Shown: piece by piece, positions 24,116 through 34,047 of the stretch
Layout: every line of letters starts with the position of its first letter
Position numbering within the stretch: position 1 is the first letter of the stretch
Source of the DNA: Trichoderma breve
Lineage: Eukaryota > Ascomycota > Sordariomycetes > Hypocreales > Hypocreaceae
Direction: 5' to 3'
Assembly: GCF_028502605.1 (NCBI RefSeq)
Contig: NW_026611593.1
Span: 310,001 to 374,000 of the forward strand
DNA length: 64,000 nucleotides
Program-made: the position numbers and the translations under genes
The notes under the pieces: generated by a model
What the model saw: the letters and a program-made list of their open reading frames with translations, nothing else
What the model was told of the DNA's origin: nothing
Databases searched by the model: none

Positions 24116-25681
24116 GGTTGAGACGAAAGTCGGTTGGCGGACAACGGATCACATGGGGAGCTGCAGGCTAGAGGCTCTACCAAGAGAGAGGTAGAGGCTG
24201 TTTACGATGCCAGAGAAGCCATTCCCGGCCGGGATGGAAATGGATGGAATCTCGCGTCGTGCCTCAGGGGGAGGGATTAAGAAAAGAAAAGCTCGAGGCC
24301 CAAAGAGAGGAGGCTGGGCAGGGACCAGTTCCCGCGCGGCAGCCAGGTAGGAAGTCGCCGAAATGACTCGTCGCTCAGATAAAGACAAAACTCCAGGTCG
24401 AGAGAGCTCTGCAGCGGGATATCGAGGCCGTCGTGGGTGATAGTGATGAGGAGACGTGACGCAGGCTGTGGGTTCGATGGCTGTCGGGGTAAGGTAAGGA
24501 TAGTAGTAGTAGTTTTGTATCCACAGATGAAAATAAATGGACCAAGTCTCTCTTCTTCCCCCTCTCGCTTCTTTGTGTGTAGTCGTGATACCAGGGATAT
24601 GCGCGTCTGCGTGGTACACGATTCAGTATCTGTACCAGCACAGCACACAGCACAGCACAGGTTCCGTCTGTCTGTCGATGCTCGTAAAAGGGACTCAGAG
24701 ACTCAGGAGAAGGGCGATGAGGAGAGGGAGAGGGAGAGTGGCTCAGATTAGTCCTCCAGAATCATCCAAGATGGTGTGGTGCGGGTTTGTGGGTTGGCCC
24801 GACGCTTGGCTGGGTACTTGTACGCGGTGCCAGTCGCTTAGCGAGTTCTCCGCCCGCGCGGGTACCGCCTCAGCAGCACATCGACAGCGGGCCCAGAAGT
24901 ACACTGGGCGTATCGGTACGTGTTGGCCAGCAATCCCCACGTACCGTCGCCAGAAAAACCCCCTTGCCCATCCCATCCCGGCTCTCACCAGGGCTGGATC
25001 CTCAAACGTGCTCAGCAGCCAATTGCAGAGATTGGTGCGAATAAGAATCACGGCTCGCCCAGAGCTTGCCTTGCATTCCCTGCAGCCCACCAAAAACAAC
25101 TTGACGCAGGCTGTTTAAAATTGATTGCCGGTCGCGGCTTACTTACAGTATACAGTATACGAGAATGTATGTACAGTCCAGGTTCCGGCATACGTGTGCA
25201 CTTTTGATGGACTGTGTATTACGAAGCACACGCACGCTTGCGGAATTGATGGAACAAAGCAAAGCATCCAGACTCTCAACGCACTGACTCACCTGACTAA
25301 AATGCTGGGTAAGATACAGTAGTGGATGGCGCGGTGCCGTAGACAGATGGGCCAGATGCTGGCTGCCGCGCTTTTTGCCTCCCCCTGGGGCTAGAGGAAA
25401 ATAAAACAAGAAAGCAGAGAAAAGAAAATCACAGCATCAGTAAAAGGCGAGGTGGGAAAAAATAATACAAGCATGAAACAAGGTTAAGAAGCATCAACGT
25501 TGGTGGTGGCAGTGGTGAGCAAGACAAAAAAAAGTAAAAGTACTCCGTGGCTTCTTCTTCAAAACACTTGTCATTATTTGTGCCAATTTTCCGTAAAAAA
25601 ATCCGGTGGAAATCTACCCATACATACGCGCAAAGCACTCCCGGAATGCCCATGCTAGACAAAAGAGAGAGACCTAGCCAT
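24116..25681. other. Gene-free region upstream of ire1
   Basis: About 1.57 kb between the ire1 start and the eIF3b 3' end. Contains CAGCA-type repeats at 24635-24660 and purine-rich stretches. It should hold the ire1 promoter and 5' leader. Open frames on both strands lack family character. Confidence 0.5.
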
Positions 25682-28084
25682 CTACCCTATCACCTCCTCG
25701 CTCTCTTCCAACACATCCTCCACAATCTCCTCAATCACCCGATCGCTCTCGATGCTTCCTCCTTCGGTGCCCTCCATCTCCTTGGTCTTTGCCTCTAGCA
25801 GGGCGGCGTGTGGATCCAATGGGAGACCCAGCACCTCCCGCTCTTCCACCACTTCGGCTTCGATCTCCGCACGCCAAGCATGCCACTCGTCCAGGACGCG
25901 GCGACGGGCCTCGACAACTGCGAGGTCGGCTGACGCACCGCGGTCGGCGTCTTCCTGTTCGAATACTCTGCTGTACTCACGCAGGTTCTTGCGGATCTGC
26001 TTCTGCTCATCTTTTGACAGCAGTGTCGGCGGTCGAGGCCGCCAAGCAAACTGCTTGAACTTTTCAACGGGCTCCTCGCGCAGGGCCTCACCCTTGAAGT
26101 CGTAGATGTGGTATCCATTTTCCATCTGTGATTATTTATGTTAGTCAGCTTATGCACAAAAAAATTACAAGTTACACCTTGTGTGGACACGATAACACGT
26201 ACCGCATGCTTCCATGCTGATGCCCACGTGGCAACGAATCGGCCTGAGGGATCCCACTCCACATCTGTGACGCCGTAGTGATCGGCTGTGTTCATGAGCT
26301 GCAGGTTAGCAGTCAGGTCCTTTGCTGACTCGGGCTTCTCGCCCTCAAAGTCGACGTCGTAAAAGTCGAGGTCGGAGCTCTGCTGGTTGGCGATGGTGGC
26401 AATGACGACAAATCGGCCCTTTGGTGACCAGTAAATGGCATTGCTGTTCTTCTTGTCCAGAGTGCGCAGCAGCTTGAAGTTGCCGGCATAGGGGCCCTTG
26501 GATTTTTCGGGGCAGAAGAAGGAGACGGATGTCTTGGGAGGGACGGCAGTAGGGCCAACGGGCTCCGTGGTGGTGATGAGAGCAAATCTATCGCCCTTGG
26601 GCTCCCATGCAAAGTTGATGACGGTGTCCTTGATAGTATCAACGACCTCGACAGGGATACCCTTCTCCTTGACACGGAAGATCTCCAAAGTCGTAGCCTG
26701 TGACTTCTTTGACTTGGAGTGTCGGTCGACCTTGACACACAGGTAGGCGGCATCCGACTGCCAGTGCAGCTTGGCGTCGCTGACGTTGAACAGGTTCAGG
26801 CTTCGCACAACCTCCTTGGAGGGGATGCTCATCATGCCGACCTTGGCGGGGTTGCTACCAGTTCCGGGCTGCCAGAAGGTGAAGAGCTGCTCGTATGTCT
26901 TGACGCCCTCGCGCTGGGGTGTTGCGGGGGCCCAGTCAAAGTCAACCACGCCTTCAATCTTGATGCTGGTCTTGTCGAGGAGGTTCATTCGAGGGAGCTC
27001 GTAGACGGAGATGGAGGCACCAGGAGTCAGACGAGCAACGTACTTGTCGTCCGCGGACCACTTGAACGCAGGCCACTGCATCTTTGGGGGAGGCTTGCCC
27101 TCCTCTCCCTTGGGGGCATCCAGGTTGGCGAATGATCGGAGAGGTGTAGCGGTCTCAATGTCCCAAATGACATAGTTCTTGCCCTCATCGTCAACAGACA
27201 GCGCAGGGTGGCCAGTCTCGGGGATTGAGATGGGTCTGTTAGACCAGGTAACAATGTACTTTTCATTCGGGGAGAAGGCGACCAGGTTAACAAAGGGATG
27301 AGCAAATCGGGCGGCACGGGACCAAGATGCGCCAGCCCACAGCTGAACACCCTGCTGGTGGACTGAAGTCAGGTAAGTGCCCAGAGGTGACCACTGGAGG
27401 AAAGCCTCAGTCCAGTGCTGGCGATCGACAATGTTCTCGGGCTGATCCTTTTCGTTGTTCCAGAAGACGCCGACAGATTCACCACGGTACATGACGAACT
27501 GGTCTCGGCCACGGCCAGAGGGATCCTTCAGCCACCATCTCAAGTGCTCCTTTTCGGTGAACTCTTCGATAACGGGGGGGACGTATTTCTCGTCAACTCG
27601 TCCTTCTCGGCCATATCGCTCAATGTCGGTAATCTTGTTGACGCGCAGGGTGTGCTTCTTGTCCAGGGGAACGCCATCCAGCTGGCGGGTAGCGGCAGCG
27701 GCCTCAGCAGCTGAGGAGTATTCGACAAATGCGAAGCTAAATCCCCCCAAACCAACAGTCAAAACCAAGTCCCAGAATCAATAAACAAAAGTAAACCAGA
27801 GGCCCTGCTTACCGCATCGACTTTCCATCGTCGCCCATGGGCATGTGGATCAGCTCCTCCTTGGTCTTGCCAACAGTGTTGAGCTTCTTCAGCAAGAATT
27901 TCACCAGCTTTGGCTTCTGGTCCTCCGTGACCTCGGGAAGGCCATCGATGACCACAAAGGTGTCGTAGCCCAGCTCCAGCTGGACCTCGAACTTCTCGCG
28001 CAGGTCAGAGATATCAATCTCATCTTCGTTGAACTCGTCGTCGTCGAGGTCAGCCTCGCGCAGCTGGTCGAATGAGGGCGCCAT
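25682..28084 (-). CDS. prt1: Translation initiation factor eIF3 subunit B (Prt1)
   Basis: Scaffold subunit of eIF3, which binds the 40S ribosome and promotes recruitment of Met-tRNAi and mRNA. Three exons (28084-27813, 27736-26203, 26125-25682) join in frame to 749 aa, normal for fungi. The N-terminus is acidic ([17 protein letters not shown]), then an RRM (residues about 40-125: [11 protein letters not shown] as RNP2 side, [12 protein letters not shown] as RNP1 side, interrupted by intron 1). A nine-bladed beta-propeller follows ([36 protein letters not shown]). The C-terminal helices contact other eIF3 subunits ([15 protein letters not shown], then an acidic tail). The second intron joins [16 protein letters not shown]. 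The gene is divergent from cct2. Confidence 0.95.
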
Positions 28085-28584
28085 GATGGGAGGAGGGGTG
28101 CCGAGATTGCCCCGCTTCGGCGCGGCAAAAGTTGAAGATTGGGGAGCGGCTCAGGGGCTTCGTTTTTGAATCTCCAAGAGAGGAGGATCGAGAAAAGATT
28201 CTGGCGTTCGGCCGGTGCGTTCGAGGCGCAGGGCGTGGGTGTTTGGTGCAGCAGGCGACGGCGGGACTGCAGACGTGGATTTTTTTGGCGGCGATACCCG
28301 AACCACAGCACAAATTTGTTGTTCTAACTTTGAACAAAGTGTGCGGCGGAGAAGCGATGTTCCTGAGCCGCGAATTCTCCGACAGAGGGGCAAGTCACGT
28401 GGCCGCGTCTTTGCATGGTGGGGGTTTTTTGAGATGGCGCTTTGCAGGTAAAGGAGAGCTCGGCGGCGTCGTCAGGAAAAACAGGCACCAAGGAGTGCTT
28501 CTCTTCAGCTTGCAGGCCAGCCCGATATAGCCTCCTTTTACGTTCCATTGTATCTTATCTTTCGGTTGTCACCAGCAGTTCATC
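28085..28584. promoter_or_regulatory. 500-bp bidirectional promoter, eIF3b / CCT2
   Basis: The two start codons are only 500 bp apart and point away from each other, so the promoters must be shared or adjacent. The region contains one CACGTG palindrome (28396-28401, in context GTCACGTGGC), the binding site of bHLH factors such as Cbf1. Co-regulation of two growth-linked genes is an inference. Confidence 0.7.
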
Positions 28585-30433
28585 ATGGTATGTCTCACTG
28601 TCACTACCTATTACACACGGCTCGGCTTCATCTCCAGCTGCTTCTTCTGTTGCCCAACTAAACTAACATCTGCTAACAATCTCCCCCGCCATACAGTCGT
28701 TCTTCCCGACCCAAATTTTCGAGGAGGGCACCATTGAGGAAAAGGGCGAGAATGCGCGTCTCGCTGCCTTTGTCGGTGCCATCGCCGTCGGTGACTTGGT
28801 CAAGAGCACTCTTGGTCCCAAAGGCATGGACAAGATCCTTCAATCTGCGTGAGTGCCCGTCCATTACAAATCCCCAGCCAACCTGCCCCTCAGCCCCTGA
28901 ACTGACCCGTCCTTCCATCTAGTTCCACCGGCGATATCATGGTGACAAACGACGGTGCCACGATCCTCAAGTCAATAGCCCTCGACAACGCCGCCGCCAA
29001 GGTGCTGGTCAACATTTCAAAGGTTCAGGATGACGAAGTCGGTGACGGCACCACATCGGTTGCTGTGTTGGCGGCCGAGCTTCTGAGAGAGGCCGAGAAG
29101 CTGGTTGACAAGAAGATCCACCCTCAGACAATCATTGAGGGCTATCGGATAGCCAGCCAGGCTGCTCTCAAGGCACTTGAGGAGTCTGCCGTCGACCACA
29201 GCAAGAGCCCTGAGGCCTTCCGAAAGGATCTCATTGCCATTGCGCGAACAACCCTCAGCTCCAAGGTTCTGTCACAGGACCGTGACCACTTCTCCCAGCT
29301 TGCCGTCGACGCGATCCTCCGTCTGAAGAAATCATCCGACCTTAGCCACATCCAGATCATCAAGAAGGCCGGAGGAAAGCTGAGCGACTCCTACCTGGAT
29401 GAGGGCTTCATCCTGGACAAGAAGATTGGTGTAAACCAGCCCAAGAGGCTGGAGAAGGCAAAGATCCTGGTCGCAAACACATCGATGGACACAGACAAGG
29501 TCAAGATTTTCGGTGCGCGAGTCAAGGTCGGCTCAACTGGAAAGCTGGCAGAGCTGGAGAAGGCCGAGAAGGACAAGATGAAGGCCAAGGTGGAGAAGAT
29601 CAAGGCTCACGGCATCAACTGCTTCATCAACCGCCAGCTCATCTACAACTGGCCTGAGCAGCTCTTTACCGACGCCGGAATCATGTCTATCGAGCACGCC
29701 GACTTTGATGGCATTGAGCGACTGGCACTGGTGACTGGAGGCGAGATTGCCTCCACCTTTGACCACCCCGAACAGATCAAGCTTGGCCAGTGCGACTTGA
29801 TCGAAGAGGTCATCATTGGCGAGGATACGCTGATCAAGTTCTCCGGTGTGGCTGCTGGCGAGGCATGCACCATTGTGCTGCGTGGTGCTACAGAACAGTT
29901 GCTTGACGAGGCCGAGCGAAGTCTACACGACGCATTGGCCGTGCTTTCGCAAACTGTCATTGAGCCCAGGACAACCCTGGGAGGTGGATGTGCCGAGATG
30001 GTCATGGCCAAGGCTGTTGAGGGTGCGGCCACACGGATCGAGGGTAAGAAGCAGGTGGCCGTCTCCAGCTTTGCAATTGCTCTCCGACAGCTGCCCACGA
30101 TTCTGGCCGACAATGCTGGATTGGATTCCGGTGAGCTGGTTGCGCGCCTGCGAAAGGCCATTTATGACGGTCTGACTACGTATGGTCTGGACCTGATGAC
30201 TCCCGGTGGTGGCATTGCGGATATGCGTGAGGTTGGCGTGGTTGAGAGCTACAAGCTGAAGAAGGCGGTTGTGTCATCTGCCAGTGAGGCAGCAGAGGTA
30301 AGAGAGTCTTTTTCCATCCCCCCAGACACCACGGTTACCCTTATATGGCATTGTGCTGACACCCATGATACAGCTTCTCCTAAGAGTCGACGACATTATT
30401 CGGGCGGCCCCACGGAGACGAGAGCGCATGTAA
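28585..30433 (+). CDS. cct2: CCT/TRiC chaperonin subunit beta (CCT2)
   Basis: One of eight subunits of the cytosolic chaperonin that folds actin, tubulin and WD40 proteins. Four exons (28585-28587, 28697-28848, 28923-30297, 30374-30433) give 529 aa, the usual length. Group II chaperonin motifs are present: [44 protein letters not shown], and the C-terminal [12 protein letters not shown]. The first coding exon is the ATG alone, followed directly by GTATGT; the second starts [11 protein letters not shown]. The last intron matters: without it the frame reads on to 30504 with a spurious tail, whereas splicing 30297|30374 gives the family C-terminus [14 protein letters not shown]. Confidence 0.95.
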
Positions 30434-30869
30434 GAGGCTGGGAGAGTTGGAAAAATAAAGCAAAAAGTTCAGGCGCCACGGATCTCGACGAGATAGAAGC
30501 TTAATGTGGATTGTAGCGATACCATAGACGCATGAACATGGACTGACAAAATACAATGCCATGAACAAGAGCCTTTCGTGTTGCATCTGGTTGATAATTA
30601 ATAGCGTCGACTTCAAGGCGTGAATCTGGTGGCGTGACCCAGGATTCACTTCTTCCTCACTTTTAACCAACATTTCTGTAGCCGTACTGCATTTTCTCCC
30701 GGGTCTTATCCTTTACTTTATATTCCACTTGACAAATATTCTTTTATGCTCATTCATCCTCACCAATCACCACACGAATATCTAACCAACGGTTAAGGCA
30801 GAGAGCCCGCTTGCTCTTCGTTCCTCTGTAGAGCAACAAAGCAGCAGCCAAAAAAAAAAAAAAACACAC
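30434..30869. other. Intergenic region
   Basis: 436 bp between the cct2 stop and the next start. It ends with a run of 14 A immediately before the start codon at 30870, an A-rich leader of the kind seen in fungal 5' UTRs. No gene seen. Confidence 0.5.
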
Positions 30870-31886
30870 ATGAAGATGGCGAACTCAACCAACGACGTCA
30901 TATCTATCGAATCATCCGATAGCGACTCAGACTGCCAAATTGTGGAAGTCATTCCATCGCCTCCTAAGCGAGGCAAGAACAACTCAAGATGGCAGAAGAA
31001 GCTTTCCAGCAAGACGCAAACGAGAAGCAGAGAGATGACGATGCACCAACTAGACAAAGTCGTTTATGAGGATCGTCCCAGCATGTCATCGGCATCGAAA
31101 GGATACGCAAGGCGTCCGGGCGTGGATTTGACGGCAGCGGATTGTGGCCTCCAGGGTACGAACTCCAAGACGGATCATTTGCCTGATATAGAGCCAAACA
31201 ATGCCGATGCGGTGCCGCATATTGATCTGGAGGATCCTTTCTCTGTTCGACAGTACATTGCCGACGATTCGAAAGCAGCGAGAATTTCATTTCCATGCTT
31301 GACGCAAAGTGTGGACTGCACACAAGACCCTCATTTCGAAGACGGCGATGAAGATGAAGATGAAGATGAACATGGCCAACGGAGTGCTCGTTCTAGGTCT
31401 GGCTCTACGGCGACTCTCGACTTTTCTCCCGAAAGAGAAAGCTACAGCGACTCGGACAAGAATACGCATAGGATGTTTGGCGAAGCATCCGAATCAGCAG
31501 AGTTAACTGATACAAGAGACTGTACGACGGTGGATGCTGATACTATGAGAATGATGCTGCATAACAGTGGCTACCTTACGCCGGCTGAGGAAACCTCATC
31601 AGAAAGGCCGGATCCCTGTGTCTTGAAGATGGAACTCCAAATTGAAGAGAAGGCTCTTGAAGGAGATTCGTCAATTGGGCCGATAAGTGCTACACTACAA
31701 CCTCACAAAGAAGCATCCAAATCTGGTCAACAGCTTCCCCAGGCAGGGAGATGGGACTCGGTCGTCAACGTTGCTGCCTTCAAAGCTCTACCAGGGCCAT
31801 TGTTTACTCGGCCTAAACAGACACTTGATGTGGTTACGTACGAGTCCATGATGGAAGAGAGGGCAGCAGCACAGGAGGCGAAGTAG
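30870..31886 (+). CDS. Ser/Asp-rich hypothetical protein with SUMO-interaction-like motifs
   Basis: Single-exon gene of 338 aa (an in-frame ATG at 30876 is an equally good start). I recognise no folded domain. The N-terminus has two short hydrophobic patches next to acidic/serine runs, DVISIESSDSDSD and CQIVEVIPSP, the pattern of SUMO-interacting motifs. A basic patch follows (PPKRGKNNSRWQKKL), compatible with nuclear targeting. The middle has a perfect GATGAA repeat coding DEDEDEDE and many S/T/D/E residues, and is probably disordered. The C-terminal block WDSVVNVAAFKALPGPLFTRP is the most ordered-looking part and could be a conserved docking segment. A nuclear, SUMO-linked role is inference only. 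Confidence 0.65.
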   Translation: MKMANSTNDVISIESSDSDSDCQIVEVIPSPPKRGKNNSRWQKKLSSKTQTRSREMTMHQLDKVVYEDRPSMSSASKGYARRPGVDLTAADCGLQGTNSKTDHLPDIEPNNADAVPHIDLEDPFSVRQYIADDSKAARISFPCLTQSVDCTQDPHFEDGDEDEDEDEHGQRSARSRSGSTATLDFSPERESYSDSDKNTHRMFGEASESAELTDTRDCTTVDADTMRMMLHNSGYLTPAEETSSERPDPCVLKMELQIEEKALEGDSSIGPISATLQPHKEASKSGQQLPQAGRWDSVVNVAAFKALPGPLFTRPKQTLDVVTYESMMEERAAAQEAK

Positions 31887-34043
31887 GGGAGAAAAGAGAG
31901 CATGCAATAATGTAGCATCTTGTTGACTTGAGCTTGTTGGAGTTGGTAGTTGTATGTGACACAGATGGGTTGACATTGACATAAGGTGGCAAAGACAAAA
32001 TTGAGAGGAAGAAGATAATGTTATGTACCTAGGTACAAATGTGTAGACCATGGATATTACAATACAGGGCACTGAGTATATTTGCAGTCCCACATTGAGA
32101 TGTCGTGCCATAGATACCTCTTGAGCTCTAGTCCTTTATTAAGTATGGAGCATCATCTACTAATGCTAAGCAAAATAGAATTTCTCACATCCCACTTATA
32201 TGTGCATGTAAGCCGGCATCGCCTCACCATGAAGGGGCTCCTTCTCAGCCATGCCCTTGTGGGGGCGACCAGGACTATTTATTTCCCAAGCAAGGGACTC
32301 TGGACGTTCTGAGAGGATCTAGAACGTGAATTGGCCCAGAGCTACGATGAAGACATTGCAGACAGTAATAAGAATCAACAGATCATGTAGATATTAATAG
32401 CAATATGGCATGTGTGTCCCGGCATGTCATTGATATACTACTAATAGTAGTACATGAATCTGCAAGACCAGACATGTCATAATCTAAAGGTGCTATTCTT
32501 AGGCAGGCGAGAGTCTGCAGACAAGCGAAAGGGAGCTATAGCAATTTAGAATTCGCCTCGATAAAACGTACAAGGGAGAGCCATGTGGGAATTGTGTCGC
32601 GCTGGCGGTGAAGCTATTCTGGTTCCTGGTAGGGCTGACTGTATGTATACATGTAAGTTGGGGATAGTTTTGAAGTTGGTTGGCGTCTGACTACAATCAG
32701 TAAAGATAGCAGTAACGCACTGCTTATACAATACAGTCAGTCCATCTGAAGCTCTGCTGATAGCGGTTGATACAGCCAGCAAGGATACAAGTTGCACAGT
32801 CTTGCTCGGCCCCCGAACCAGCCGAGATTGAACTTCATCTCCACTTGGTCAGGGGCTTGCTGATGCGACACTGTGGTGCGGCCGCGAGATTGCAACCACA
32901 CATACCGTGTGAGGAATGATAGATAGCTAGGAGGGCCCTGGGCTAGTTGTTTGAGAGGATGGGAGTGCTGAATTGGACATTGGTGCGTGTCAGATACATT
33001 GCAGACTTGATGCTTGTATCTTGACTAACAAGACAAGCTCATGTGAATGGTGCAACAACAGCATGAGGTAACACAACACAGCACAGCATATCCTTTCCTC
33101 TCTCGGGAAATACAAGCATGAGCACACACACACACACACCACATCCCGCTCGGTACTTAGTAGCTGTAGATAAGGTAACCGAAGCAGCCCAACGTCAGAC
33201 ATACGCACGCAGTCTTACTGGCGTTGTAGCTGCAGCATCACCATCTGCATGCGTCTGTCCAGGTTCTGGCTTAGTTCGTCCACAGGCGACTCCGCCCTGA
33301 ACGCGATCAAGTTACAAGCCGCGCTTGTATCGGCTACAACGCACAATTGGAAACGGGGCTAGCACAGACACAATGCAGCGCCTGATTGCACAGCAAGCCT
33401 TGCCCCGAAAATACAAAATACAGCGCTGCAGCAGGAAAAGAAGGGGCGTCGCTAGCCTTGCCAGAATGCTCACGGCCAGGTACCCTGTACCAGCTCCCAG
33501 ATTATTGCACATGTACCCAATCCCTCCTTGTTTGAAGCATCGATTTGGCGCCTCCTTGGCTCGTCATTCCCTCGATCCTCCGCAATTCTGCATCTTCTCT
33601 CTCGTCCTTTTTTTTCTAGATTCCTTCTTCAGCTTCTTTTTCTGTATCCCTTCCACACTCGTTAGATCAATCATCGAAGCTGAGAGCTTTCAGTCGTTTT
33701 GCCTCTCGTATTCTTTGGTTTTGATACTTCGTTTTTCTCTCTTTTCTTCTCACATTCATTTTCGTCGTCTCTTCTTTTTTTGCTCAATTTACTACTGCAC
33801 AGCCGACCTCTCGACCCTGCGAGGATCAACGCTGTTTCAAATCTCGAGACATCTCTTGTTGACAGTACCGATTACACCCGCGGAAGAGCATCAACTTTGT
33901 CGCACTTCACAGCGTAGACAAACAACAACGATCCGTCGTCTTCTCTCTCTACTACCGTCCCCGCCCTCCCATCCGACCTCCTCTATCCTCTTCCCACCGC
34001 AGACGAAACGAACAGGGCAGCTGGTTGCCCTGTTGATGCAGCA
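31887..34043. other. Long gene-free region with TBC-gene promoter/leader
   Basis: About 2.16 kb. The left part is unremarkable, with a (CA)n run at 33123-33139. The right part (33590-33800) is strongly pyrimidine-rich, typical of fungal core promoters and leaders. An open frame at 33325-34047 is low-complexity (FFFL-rich) and ends across the TBC start; I take it as leader sequence. Confidence 0.5.
33123..33139. repeat. (CA)n microsatellite
   Basis: A perfect CA dinucleotide run of eight units plus one C in noncoding DNA. Confidence 0.9.
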
Positions 34044-34047
34044 ATGA
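34036..34047 (+). promoter_or_regulatory. Minimal upstream ORF overlapping the TBC start codon
   Basis: ATG-CAG-CAA-TGA at 34036-34047 is a three-codon reading frame whose TGA overlaps the main ATG (34044) as ATGA. If both lie on the mRNA, translation of the main frame would depend on leaky scanning or on termination-reinitiation. Confidence 0.45.

Noticed and set aside
33325..34047. 240-codon frame before the TBC gene
   Set aside because: It is Phe/Leu/Ser-rich from a pyrimidine tract, has no family signal, and ends across the TBC start; more likely leader and promoter.
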